A stretch of 43,130 nt of DNA from Dipetalonema caudispina (Eukaryota; Nematoda; Chromadorea; Rhabditida; Onchocercidae): contig JABVXV010000438.1 in assembly GCA_013365325.1 (NCBI GenBank), forward strand, positions 1 through 43,130, given 5' to 3'. The notes beneath the pieces were generated by a model. It ran no database searches. It had not been told where the DNA came from and saw only the letters and a program-made list of their open reading frames with translations. Each line of letters starts with the position of its first letter. The stretch's first letter is position 1. Positions 26,601 through 38,296 of the stretch are shown here, one piece after another. The translations under genes and the position numbers were made by a program.

Positions 26601-26860
26601 CTTCAACTTTAATTTTACAACCTGAAAAAAGTGTACGCTCAATGATAATCGATTCATCCCAACAATATATTTATTTTTCTTAAAATTTACAAAATAATAA
26701 ACCAACGTTTAAGCTGTTCGTCACAATTAATTTGTCCGGCTACTTCATCAATCGCTCGTTTCAAGGTTAATCTCCTTTCTGTTTTCGATTTCTCTTCCAT
26801 CTCCTCCTGTTTGATTTCTTTGGATCCTACGATGCGGGCACCACTGATGTCGCTCATCAT
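23696..26860 (-). CDS. MADF-BESS domain putative DNA-binding/transcription protein
   Basis: Seven minus-strand exons: 26860-26707, 26621-26500, 26132-26048, 25891-25739, 25214-25049, 24300-24188, 24033-23696 (TAA stop). All phases agree, giving 376 aa. Residues ~124-210 form a MADF domain (a Myb/SANT-like helix-turn-helix): FIDLVRRNEILWD, then KKKQAWESIAAEM, RKIWLQLRRSYANE and YFDAMKFLDG, matching the family pattern of conserved Trp and Leu. Residues ~335-371 (QQFYQQLQTCFFMLTPEKQT...) resemble a BESS protein-interaction motif, usual at the C-terminus of these proteins. The N-terminal ~120 residues (CEAWDGTILTDFGEKIS...) match no domain I know. MADF-BESS proteins bind DNA and recruit cofactors in the nucleus. 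The start MMSDISGARI is preceded by an in-frame stop. The first donor (GTTGGT) is weak and was chosen because it keeps phase. Confidence 0.87.
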
Positions 26861-28018
26861 TCTTTTATTTCACAACATTGAACTGGACACCGAAAGTATT
26901 ACAAAACTCATTTAATAATAATTTAAGAAAAAACACAGATTTTGCAACATTGGACGACAATCTAAGAAGTAACGGATAATAAAATTAAAAACCACCATAA
27001 CAAATGCCCAGTTATTTAATATTGCTGCAAAAGACGGGAGATACAATCCAGCATCAATTATTAGGAAGAGATTCACAATGAACTGATTATTTAATATACC
27101 TAATGATCAAGATGTCAATAATTCCAGTCTACCGTCCTACATTGTGCTCATAGTCTTTGACAAACATATATCTTACCTATGCTTTCAATATCATTTTAAT
27201 ATTTGTTATTCCTATACTTTTGTTAAATTACACATGAAATTTTGAGAATTTCTAAACTAAAAAATTGAATAAGTGACATTGAGAATGAGAAAACATTTCA
27301 AAATTCACCGCTGCAATAGTGATGAATAACGGAACTAACTACTTTTCGACGGACATTTCTACTCGTTAACTGCAATGCAAGTAAACAACATCAAATGATG
27401 ATTCTCATCAGAGAGCATACACAACAACAAATGTCTAGCAATCAATAAGGTAGGATGGAGTTGGTTGATGTAGTAGAGTTCGAGACATACTCATCCAACA
27501 CTTAATACTACATCCCTCGTTTCTCTCCACTATCTTTTCTCTCTTTAACTACTATTCTCCACATATATGCTTTATTGCTCAACAAATAAGAGAATTACTA
27601 CTGACTGGTTAGTTGCTTGGTTCCTTGCTCAAATTATATGCATTTGCTTTTACTTCTTCTCACTAAACTACAGAGTGAATATATCATTCAATATCATCCC
27701 TACAAATATTCTCTCCACCTCTCATCATCTACGACAATACTATCTCACCATAATTGCCTACTTAATACCAGAGTGTTGGCGTTGCTAACCAAACATCACC
27801 ATCACCACCACTACCACCACCACCACCACATTCATCACCACGATCACCATCACATCACAACCACCAACAACAACACTACTACTACTACTACCACCACCAC
27901 CACTACTACTATCACCATCATTAACGATCAGCATTTGTTGACATTTCATCTAACAGCGGTTATTCCCCGAATAAATAGAAAAAATCGATTGCCTTTCAAA
28001 ATGAAACAGAGTACCAAT
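26861..28018. other. Intergenic interval upstream of the MADF-BESS gene
   Basis: No coding exon recognised. It is noticeably C-rich and G-poor on the plus strand from about 27440 to 27950 and ends in CAC/ACT trinucleotide repeats (listed separately). Confidence 0.5.
27788..27919. repeat. Compound CAC/ACC/ACT trinucleotide repeats
   Basis: Imperfect CAC, CAT, ACC, AAC and ACT triplets. In one frame they read as a His-then-Thr-rich ORF, which is an artefact of the repeat. Confidence 0.92.
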
Positions 28019-28346
28019 TTACATTCCCTCAACTGAAATTTACCTTTTCATTTAGTCATAAACCTCTATAAATATGCTATATAATGAAGTTTTTCCCTTG
28101 CTGCATATATCGATTACTAATTAAGAGGGTAAAAATGAACTTACCGTGATCTTCCCAATTTATCGTATAAACCATCCCTAATTGATCCAGAAAAATATAT
28201 CATTTGGGAAAAACAATAACTGTTTCAGCTCGCTTTTCTACAAATGAAGAAAACTTCACCAACCAATTGTTTATCAAAGAATAACATATGATACAAAAAA
28301 CACTACCTGAAAGTACGTTACTTAAAGCAAATTTAACTAATGACAT
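28019..28346 (-). CDS. Candidate three-exon microprotein gene (28 aa, tentative)
   Basis: Exons on the minus strand: 28346-28307 (MSLVKFALSNVLS plus one base), 28177-28145 (MVYTINWEDH with flanking bases) and 28032-28019 (VEGM, stop). Donors CAG|GTAGTG and ACG|GTAAGT are strong, the acceptors ATTAG and TTTCAG are reasonable, and all phases agree. The product would be MSLVKFALSNVLSGMVYTIN followed by WEDHVEGM, with a hydrophobic N-terminal half. A trans-splice-like acceptor (CTAACAACAG, AG at 28367-28366) lies 19 bases before the ATG; another ATG in a different frame lies between them. If the last exon is wrong the protein could be longer. The layout recalls small mitochondrial inner-membrane assembly factors, but the sequence is too short to assign a family. 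An alternative reading is a single 60-codon ORF, 28382-28200. Confidence 0.3.
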
Positions 28347-28382
28347 GTCATCAAGCTTTTTTTTCCTGTTGTTAGCATACAA

Positions 28383-29168
28383 GACAAAAAAAAAAGCTTC
28401 ATAATCAGAGCGGAAGCCAAATAACCTCTCTTTCTATCAAACCCTTCCAGGTTGGTATTCGTACTACAAGACTGCTTGAGAGTTAGAGAAAGTAGAATTT
28501 GTTAAAAGGTAATCATACATTTACAAGAAGAGTGTGTTCTTTGTCATTTCGAAGCAAGGAACCAGTACTTGTTTGGAAATAATTTATTATTACAGTAATG
28601 ACTGTTTCAGATTTTATGCACAGAAAATAAATAAAAATAACAGAATAAATGTCTGAAAGAAAAAACAATTGCTCAAATGCATACAAAACAAAAGATTATT
28701 TCTGATCACCAAAAATCTTCCTTAACAAGACACGGATTTATAGAGGTACTTGAAATCAGCCTTGGAGTCTCCAAGGGTGATCTAGAAACTTCAGAGAATT
28801 TCTGGAATCCAGAAGGTGTTTTAGATACGTGTTGTACTCTCAAGAATATTCTGGAATCATGGTGCAGTTTTCAAGATGTTTTAAAATCTTTTAAATATAG
28901 GAAATAATCAACCAATATTGTCGAGCATCACTTCATAAAAAAAGAAGGAATTATTGGGATACTCTAAACGTGGGTAAGTAGAATATACAGCATAATCAAC
29001 AGTTTGAAACGGAATTGAAATTAATTAGAATTGTATATTTAGAAAGTTTTCTGCAACAAAAACTAGTAGCAATTTACAATGAAAAGTAACAACAAAAAAT
29101 ACAAACGATAAAGCTATATCACTCATCATATCGGAATCCTGATAGGAAAATGAGAAATATATTTGAAA
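28383..29168. other. Interval between PSMD5 and the microprotein candidate
   Basis: No supported gene. It contains the 3' flank of PSMD5 and three degenerate repeat copies (28761-28880) carried in a 76-codon plus-strand ORF, 28677-28907. Confidence 0.5.
28761..28880 (+). repeat. Three degenerate copies of a 40-50-bp repeat
   Basis: Copies start near 28761 (CTTGGAGTCTCCAAGGGTGA), 28801 (TCTGGAATCCAGAAGGTGTT) and 28850 (TCTGGAATCATGGTGCAGTT); each ends in a variant of TTTTAGATAC. The copies share a TGGARTC core followed by GGTG. They lie inside an open plus-strand frame, but no splice context or family is recognised. Confidence 0.5.
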
Positions 29169-32100
29169 TTAATCATTTTCCATATCAACTTGTGGATTTC
29201 TTTCAACATAAAATGCTCCCTCGCGACGGTACATTTTTAGCCTGATCATATCTTCTGGAGAAATTATCGAATCCGCACTATCGATAAGTTTGCAAATGAC
29301 ATCATATTTACACTGCTTACCTTCGGCATTTCTTTCAGTACTTCGATTTAAGATAGATACCATAAAGCTGTAAAATATCCTGTCATACCATAAAAAGTTT
29401 CAATTATCCAAGTGTCAATAACTGCTCGTAATTTGAAATGTTTTACAAAGCGATGCATTGAATTTCTAATACTAAGTGAGGCATCTGAATGTTACCATAT
29501 ACTCTTGACAAATTTTTCGCTGACCAGTGATGACGTTTTTAACAATATTGAGATGCTTTGGAATTACTGAGATAATGTGGATTTAAATAAGATGATCCCG
29601 CAGTGCCATCGTGATGCTCTAGTTACTTTAGATTTTACTGAGAAGCAAGTATGCGACAAGTGTAGTCACGCAAAGTGATATTGATAAGTGCCAGAAACTG
29701 GTTCTTGAAAGCCTGGTTCTCATTAACCATCATCAACCTGCGCAGTGATATCAATTCAAAGTTGATGAAATACAAACCCGGCAGCGAAGTAGAATATGCG
29801 AATTGCCCATTTATGATCGAAAAGTGCCAAAAGTAATCGTAAAGATGATATTCGAACATCATTAAATGGCTTATTCAGATAAGAAATTACAACTGATGGA
29901 AACGTCTCACCAAGCCAGTTGAACCACTTCTGCGCGACTGCATCTGCGTCAGTATCCTGCAAAGACAGGTAATTCATTTGGAGTGCTGAAAATACTTTCT
30001 AAATTCAACTTTTTAAAATTGAATTTAGATATTCGCATCTACCAGTCGAAAATTATATCAATATATAAAACACAAAAGTACTTGGAGATGTCGTAGGATA
30101 AAGCACTACTTTTCCAATTTCTCATCTCTTGTTTTTCGTCAGTAATGTTAATAATCGATAATGAAATAGTTTGAGAATCTCTAAGACTTATTTAATTTCC
30201 AATATTTTGTGTGTTGGAAAACCAAATAGATCCTACAAATTCTTAAATTATTTCATTAACGATTAACAGTAACTTTTTCTGGACATTTTCTGCACACAAA
30301 GCAATAAGTATGACAGCCAACATCGAAGTTTCCACGAAAAAAAAGTCATGCAAATACTGAATTCAAAAAAGAAAACATTCAATATTCGTATCAGTATTTT
30401 GCGTTATAATTTAAATTATGGAGATTAAAAGGCCGGTAAACAAATGTACCTCAACTTCATCCCTGACTTCTAACATCATTGATAAAGCGTTAATATGTCG
30501 CACTCGCAAATCGAGTGGTCCACTTGCAATAGCTACGCCAAATGCGTTCATTGCTCTCCTCATGTCACACTGTGCTAAAATAAAACATCTATCATCGTTA
30601 CAATAAGATTCACGATCAACTTCAAAGAATCAAATATATTCCAGTTAGGATCCTACTGTTTAACTCTCCAACTTATGGCAAAACAAGACTAGATTGTTCA
30701 ATTTTCAAACGATGAATCAGAAAAGTTTCGTAACAAATATATTTCTAAACCTTCAGATTTTTGGGTTTAAAACCAAGCAAGAAGTTGGCAAAAATTTACT
30801 ACAATTATTGTGCTGCCTGTCCAGAAATTTCTTAGCACGATCGGTTGACCCCACAGCGCCAAGCGTATCAAAAGCAAGAAGACGTAATGAAGCGTCCAAT
30901 CGGTCAAAATGATAAATCAAATCAAATAATGAATCCAAAAATTTCGGAAATCGAGACAAACATTCCACATTTGCCACAGAAAGATGCCCGAAAAATTTGA
31001 TAAGGGCTGCAAAAAAGATAACCGGATGAGAAATACACAAAAAATTGACTAATTTCGCATTTCAACTGCCATCGAATCTACTTCCATTCTCTTAATAATT
31101 CATATCTCAAGAAATTTTAGAATTAACAACTCCTAAAGAAAAATATATTAATGGTAAATGTATACATATACCAAAAACAAATCGCACATACCAGGATAGA
31201 GAAAACCTGCATCTGGCTGCTCCATACATTGAATGAACATTGTGTTAAGATGATCAACGATTCCAGTCGATAATAAATATTTGGCAGTCGATGTTTTCCT
31301 GAAGGAAAAAGTCACTTAAGCTAAACAGGTTAGAAATAAAGAGGAATAAAGAAAAGAAACATGTTAAACACTCCTTTAAGAATCAGTCGTAAGTTGAGAA
31401 ATACTGAAAAAAGTTTGTACATTAACAAACTAAAATGGATGGTCTCATAAGTGAAAAGCAGATCATGTTTTGCCGCAAATCCAAATATGCCATGAAACAT
31501 AATCGATCATTTAAATGAATAGTGTGGGTAATTCGAGTGATTGGGAAAACAAAGAATTTTTAATTATAGGTAGTAAAACAAATAAAACGGAGCTAAAACT
31601 TTTCGTCAAATACTTTTCAATAAACAAAAAACTAACTGAGAAGCACCATCAGCAAACATTTCCACAGCATTGATCTGGATTAAAATATCAGTAGATCCAA
31701 GCTCGTCAGCCAACCGATTGATCAAATCTCCGATTTTATGCAAATCATCTCCTTCTTTCATCACCAAAGTTGTTACCTATGATGGACGAGTATAAGTGGA
31801 ATTAAAACCTTAAAAGTTGAAAAGAAAAGCTCAAATATTGAATATCCTTTCGTAAGTCAACATCTGCATCTAATATCTTGTTCTGTACTTTATTTCTCAC
31901 CTTTATGTTTTTACGGTATGAAGTGATGGCACAAAATTAAGTTCGGAAAACAATGTAGCCGTTTGTTATCCCCACAAAAATGGTGCACTTATTCACAATA
32001 TGACTGCAGTAGACTACATTCTGTGTCGCTAACGAGCAGAGAATTACTTAATTTGTCACGACTCAAAAGTGTTTTTCATGCGATTTAAATGGTAATGGAC

Positions 32101-33586
32101 ATCACTTAACATACTTATAATTTTTTATAAATTTTCAAATATATGATATTTCAACGCTGTAAAAAAATAAACCTGATGTATTCGAAATCGATATTCAGCA
32201 CGATTCGAATTCAGCTGATTCAACAACTCATCTTGCACCAATTTCAATGATGCGAAGCGCGTCAACAGCTGAAAAATACGTTCGCATAGAAATTGATTTG
32301 CAAAGCAACTATCAATATATTGGATTGATTGGTTCCGTGCCTAACATTGTGATCCTCTTGCTTAAAGCTCATATACAGTTGTCCCCCAGCGTCACGCAGT
32401 CACAACTTTGGTAAGGTTTCACAGAATGTTTAGTACAAAACTGCTTAAAATGTCCTGTCACAAGTAAAATTACGTTTGACGTAACGAATCGTCAAGCCCA
32501 TCAACACCAACGTACCAAAACATAAATATATGTTGAACAGTCATGAAATCTGAAACGAGTCTAGGCATCTCCAAACTCTGTATTTTCTGATTTATAAAAG
32601 TTATAAATGTTGAACAAAATTCTAAGATTTCTGGAGATTTTAACAAAATTTTCATGAGTCCTAAAATATGCAGTTAATGTTTTCATAATCCATACATATA
32701 AAGGTTAAAAAAAAAACCCTTCCAAATTTCCTTATTAAAAAAAACGATAGGTGTAAACGTACAACAGCTATTGATCCAGCACAATCAAAATCACAAATTC
32801 GTCGTGCAAATGCGATTGTCACAGCAATATGTGAATTAGAAAGCATTTCATAGACTTCATCGATATGTCGTATATAATAATCGACAAGTACATCAACAAC
32901 TCGTGGATGGCTGTTGTTTATTCCATTCAAAACCAGAATTTGGTGTTTCTCAGTTAGAGAAACTATACCAACAGTATCAAGGATACAAATGATCAAATCT
33001 TTCAAATCCGGAAATGCATCCCTGAAAACATCTTCATATATATGGAGTATTGCAGTAATATCTATCCGTGATAGGTAGGACATTTTTTACATACCCATAG
33101 TGAAGATAGGGAACTTTGTAGAGTAACAATGAATGAAACATTTTCCAGTTGTTTCTATATCTATAACAGCATTTTTCGCTCAACTATAGCAATACACAAA
33201 GCATTCCGAAATTTCTACGCGTGCTACAAAAATTTGAATAGTACTTCTTATGCACTCATAACGACGTATAGTATTTTTTTAGTGTCATAACAACAGATAA
33301 GCCCCGCAATAGGTAAGGTATTGCAATAAATGGTGCTTAATTTCTCACAAAGATTTTACGTAAAAAGAAACTTTCTATAAAACTTTCATGCAAAAAAGTT
33401 AATTCAGTAAATATACCAGTCAAGGTGCTCCATATTATGAGAAAGCAGCTTCTGGAGTATTTCGATGGCTTTCGTCTCTGTACGTTCTGCTAGCAAACGC
33501 TGTTTCATTTCGTAAAATGTATCAACGTTATACGCTGAATCGCATGTCGGTGTTTCGGCACTGCTTTCAACGTTGCTATCCCGCAT
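29169..33586 (-). CDS. PSMD5: 26S proteasome non-ATPase regulatory subunit 5 (assembly chaperone S5b)
   Basis: Ten minus-strand exons: 33586-33417, 33021-32759, 32660-32512, 32268-32173, 31776-31637, 31298-31192, 31006-30803, 30574-30450, 29956-29778, 29367-29169 (TAA stop). Phases agree throughout and give 543 aa; human PSMD5 is 504. PSMD5 is a cytosolic helical-repeat protein that binds the Rpt1-Rpt2 side of the proteasome base during assembly and is absent from the finished 26S particle. Diagnostic parts: ALIKFFGHLSV and FDTLGAVGSTDRAKKFL in the middle, LRVRHINALSMMLEV, and the C-terminal GFMVSILNRSTERNAEGKQC...KYDVICKLI...YRREGAFYV, which lines up with the GF-x6-RS, KYELVKAL and EGPYYV blocks of human PSMD5. 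The start MRDSNVESS follows an acceptor by five bases. Weak spots: exon 2 and 3 donors (GTTTAC, GTTGGT). An alternative uses a donor at 32515 plus a 22-base microexon at 32367-32346. Confidence 0.94.
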
Positions 33587-33590
33587 CTTG

Positions 33591-33600
33591 CCTATAATTT
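33591..33600 (-). promoter_or_regulatory. Probable trans-splice acceptor of PSMD5
   Basis: AAATTATAG (AG at 33593-33592) followed by GCAAG and the ATG at 33586. The implied 5' UTR of five bases is typical of spliced-leader mRNAs. Confidence 0.6.
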
Positions 33601-35603
33601 ATTTCTCTATTAGACATTAATTCTCAAAAACAAATATTTTTGATAATAGCTTAGTCATATATTTCATGAATGCTAGAAAATCAATCCGAAATAACGTTCA
33701 AAACCGGGATCAGCGATCTGAAATTACCAGTCAAAACCAGCAAAATAAACCATCCAGATCTTCGAAAAATGACCATATAAGGTATAGATGATAAACAGGC
33801 CTTAATTGCACAATTCCACTTCAACCCAATCAAATACTATTCCTGTCAAACCATAGCCACTATGGGAAATTTTTGAAATTAAAATTTAAAACTTCACACA
33901 AACATTCAATATGCAAGCAAAATATTCGCCCAAAAAATAAACTTAAACTAAAAGCATTGCAAAAGCTTTAAACATCACATCTTTCTAGCTATCATCTTAC
34001 AGTGTCTAATTTGAATACACCCTCAACAATACCATCAATCTCTACTGTCTCATCACTTCACATTACATCTCAATTCAATCTTTTAACATTTTCAATGTTC
34101 AAATTCAATAACAACAAGCAAGTCAACAATAAATACTATCTGTCTGTTGCATATTAAATCATACACTCTTTCTTCTATTCTCTCAATCACTGTTTATTAA
34201 AGTCTCAAATCTCATCAATCCCTGTATCCTCCACAACCGACATACTATCTTCCTCACCTTCCCTCCTATGTCAACAACCAGGTCACAACGAAACTTATCA
34301 TTGACCAACCACCAATCGTGAATCACCATCTTAGCGGATAAAACCAATTTAACGCTATGAAATTCTTCATCCTGGTAACGTTATGAAATGCTTCACATCT
34401 CAATTAAATTAGAAAATTTTTCAATTCAGGTTCAGAATTCGTATTGGCTCATTATATTTTGCAAAATCAAAGATTTCAATTAATTGCTATTCAAATAACC
34501 GGTGAGTAACTACAATAACACTGTATTTATCACAACGTTACTAAATTAATTTTAAATTATAACATTAATAAAAATTTGATAACGATTTTTTAAATTGCGT
34601 TATTAATATTGATACTATAAATTGATTAAAACTTGTCTTTCAAATCGGGTAATTAACAAAAAGTTAAGAAATGTGACGAGAGATATGGGAAAAAAAAGAA
34701 GTGTTTCTTTGATAAGTGGGATGGTATAGTATTTGGTTAATTTGAGGTAAAATTAGAAAAGCAATTGAAAAAAATTTATCTTTGGTTTGATAAAATAAGT
34801 GATTTAAATTCTGAATATTAAAAATAGGTTTGAGTAGAAGTTTCAAGAAATGAAAATTATGATTGAAAAAAATCCTTCTTTTTTTTAAAAAGAAAATATA
34901 TTTCTTTTCGTTTTAATAGATATCTTTATCGGCATAAATTTTCTCCTAACATTTCTTCTAAATTAATTAATTTATATTATTCCAATTTTTTTTTCCGTTT
35001 TTACTTCGTTATTTTTGACTTTATTCATATCATCCTTGGTTTAACATCGTAATCAATCTTAATCATCCTATCTGTAATTTCATCAGTTATCATTCAAAGA
35101 ATTTTTTGAATTTTTCATATAATTTAATTTATTTCAAATTTTAAACATCTGAGATTGAAAACTCAAATGAAAGTACAAAACTTTATTTGACTTTTTCTTA
35201 AAAAAAATATTTATTTGACTTTTTTTCTTTCCATGTACCTTGATAGAAATGAGCCAAATAAAAGATACAAAAAAGAATTTTTTTTTTTCAAGTGCAGTTT
35301 TTGAATTTTATGTGTTGAAAACAAAAAGCACAAAATTTTTCTGTTCTTTTTTAGGAATTCATTTATCTAATGAAAATCGAAATTTTAAGAAGTTATTATA
35401 ATTTTCGCCTAATAGGTTGTGAGGAAAAACGATAAAATTTGAATCATTTTAAAAGAATAAATGGTAACATTTTGAATATCATTAGAATAAATTATCGTAA
35501 GATTTGTCATACTGTATACTATGTTTTATTTACTGTATTCGGTATTCATTCAATTAATATATCCATGCAAAACACACAGGTGAAATATTTTATAGTAAGA
35601 GTT
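33594..35603. other. Intergenic region upstream of PSMD5
   Basis: No coding exon supported on either strand. From about 33830 to 34350 the plus strand is rich in C and poor in G, a composition change against the flanks; the promoter and outron of PSMD5 should lie here. The rest is AT-rich with short homopolymers. Confidence 0.5.
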
Positions 35604-38287
35604 CTATTTAAAATTACAATTTATACGGGAGAACATTTCTTCAACAAGACTACGTAGAAGAAATTGTAGGAACAATGTGATAGCACTTAAAATAATTAAA
35701 ATACTGTAATAAGCGATTGATGGTGAATTCCAATCGGTGAATGTTTGTACCAATGATAATGGAAAGTACATCACTTCGAAAAAACTGATTAATGCCATAA
35801 GAAGCTGAAATGAAATTATCAATCGAATTAATTAATGACAACGTAATTTTTACATATCAAAAAAAAAAAAAAAAAACTGATGATAGTAAAGCTTAAATAT
35901 CAAACCTTTGTCATGATAAGTGTGTAACTTGTCTTTTCTTATCAAGGAACTATGCAAATTATATGAAAATATGTATTTTTTGTTAGAAAAAAAAAATATA
36001 ACTTAAATTTTTTGTAAATGAACCAGCATTCTATAGGTAAATTACAGAGTAAATAGCATATTTAACTATCATATTATTGTGAAAAATTATAGAATATTAC
36101 ACCTACTAAATTACTGAATGAATAAGATGCCAGGTAAATTGTTCAATACACTAATTAAAATAAAATAAGGTAAGTAAGTAACTAAATAGCAATATTACGA
36201 AAAAACTAGCATTTTGACTTAAATCTTACTGCATCCAGCAAGTTTCTTTTTTGAATTCAATTTTAAAAATTTCCCAACTTGAGTTGAATTTTCATAATTA
36301 TGATCCGAAATTGAATTTGACAGAATTTCGCAAAAATTCACAAAATTAGAGAAATCTCGCTAACTAAATTTGCATCGTTGAAGTTTGTGAAAAAGTTTTT
36401 CAATTTCTAATTTTTATCTATGAACTAAATTTTGCTCGAAATCTATAAAATTTTCGAAGTCGATTTAATGGAAGACAATAAATCCGAAATTTTCTTTGCC
36501 AGCTAGAATTTTGTGATACCAGTTGAAATCATAAAGTTGAAACATCTGGCCACAAATAAAGTGATACTGCTAAAAAAAAAAAAAAAAAAAAAAATAAAGT
36601 TAAAACATCTGGTGACAAACAAATTTGCCATGCTAATGGAGTTATCGATTTCATCCTTTTTTTTCCCCTAAATTTTTTCAAATTAATAGCATAACATAGC
36701 TTCTTCGTAAATCTTTTTTTTCACTAATTTCTATCATTTTCCAATTGTTTGCTTATTAGCATCCATGCCTAAATTCCGTTAAAAATTATTCGATGAAGGA
36801 GTCGTAAATATGTCATTTAATGAAATTGGAAAATTAAATGAATTCATTTAGATTTTTAACGAAATTTCAATTTATTTTTGCACTGTTATTAACCATAATT
36901 TGATATTTTTGCTAATATTTTTTATCATTATATACTTTGACAAAAAAAGATAGTAATTTTAGTTGGATATAATTTATTGTCCTCAATTTTTTCATTGCAA
37001 CTCGTAATGGCAGATTTAGCTAGGCTTTTTTTTTTTTTTTTTTCTAAAGCCTTATCTAAAAAGAGAATTAATGCTGTGGAATTTTAGATCATAAAAGTGC
37101 TGCAATCGTTTTTCAAGCAAAAGATACGAAAAAAAAAATGTTGTTATGATAAGTGAATAAGTTCAAAAAAACTTCAATGTAAGATGTAATGTTGAAGAAT
37201 ACAAATTATCGATTGATTCATAATTCGCGAATTATGCAAGAAAAGGAAAAAAAAAGACCTACCATACTTAATAAATATCCATGAAAGAATGAATCGTACA
37301 TTGAATTAAATATTCGTTCCGAAATGCGAGTTAATAGGAATAGGATAGCAATAATACAGCAAAATATTGATAAAAAGATAAGAATGGAATTGACTATGGT
37401 ATGCGGAAGATAAGTATATATGAATAAACTGAAATTAAGATATGATAAAAGTATGAAATTTTACTTAGAAAAAAGTTATTAAAATGCGAAAATTTTGACT
37501 TTTTTTTGAAATTTGGAACGAAATCTGATTTAAAATAACTTAGTGGCATGTTGAGTAAGATACTATTTTAAAATTTGTTGATAATTAAATGCAAATTTAT
37601 CATGGATATTTTGAAGGATTTTGCTACAGCAATTTTAAATGGAAAGAATTTTGGATGGAAATTTTGAAGGATATGTTTGGAGTGAAATTTTAGTATCTTT
37701 ATTTGGAAGATAAAAAAAATCAATTTTTTCTTTCGCTTGCTTGTTAATTAGTTCCTGGACAGGTAAAAATTTGAATTTTAAAATTTATTAATTCTCAATT
37801 TAATTATTTCGGAAATCTTTCCATCCTCCATCAGTTCGATAAAATAATATTTCTAAACATTATTTGTAGGGCAGGATAATCTGAAAATCAAATTCTATTC
37901 ATATCTTTAATAAGAAATGAGCAGAAAATAGAATTAATTTGTTATGTTTTCTTGCAAGGTTAACACTCGATAAAAGTTAGAATTTTAGTTGAGTTAAATG
38001 AATATTTAAAACTGATTTGTTCATAATTTATTTGATAAATATCAAATTCTAACTAAACATACTAACTTAAAGTATATGAAAGATGACCTTTGCTGTCCTT
38101 TAGATAAACATGCTGTTATGTTAAACTAATCTGAATGATAGTACTGAACACACCTGGATGATAGTGTTAGAGTAATTTGCGCAAAGGTACAAAGAACGGT
38201 TGCGGAACGTAACGTCAAACCGCATATTGCAAAAATACCACTGCCATAGCCAATATCGATGTTATACGGTGATGAATGCTCTGCCAT
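35604..38287 (-). CDS. Four-transmembrane-segment protein of unknown family
   Basis: Three minus-strand exons: 38287-38154, 37428-37263 and 35804-35604 (TAG stop). Phases agree and give 166 aa. The ATG lies two bases after a TTTCAG acceptor, so trans-splicing is likely. Hydrophobic segments lie at residues ~17-44 (GIFAICGLTLRSATVLCTFA), ~54-78 (IVNSILIFLSIFCCIIAILF), ~97-117 (LLSMLLMALISFFEVMYFPL) and ~132-152 (YYSILIILSAITLFLQFLL). Both termini are short and probably cytosolic (N-terminal MAEHSSPYNI, no signal peptide). Size and topology recall MARVEL-type or tetraspan vesicle/junction proteins, but I see no diagnostic motif and no conserved Cys pair in a large loop. The 1.46-kb second intron could hide an exon. 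The function is not inferred. Confidence 0.75.
36531..36635. repeat. Two-copy direct repeat flanking an A24 run
   Basis: ATAAAGTTGAAACATCTGGC (36531) and ATAAAGTTAAAACATCTGGT (36594) begin two ~42-base copies, period 63. Both end in TGCTA and they are separated by a poly-A run. It lies in intron 2 of the four-TM gene. Confidence 0.8.
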
Positions 38288-38296
38288 ATCTGAAAG
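38288..38296 (-). promoter_or_regulatory. Probable trans-splice acceptor of the four-TM gene
   Basis: CACTTTCAG (AG at 38291-38290) followed by AT and the start ATG at 38287. Confidence 0.55.

Noticed and set aside
27617..28036. 139-codon plus-strand ORF with long His and Thr runs
   Set aside because: Produced by CAC/ACC/ACT trinucleotide repeats; no splice context, and it overlaps the repeat completely.
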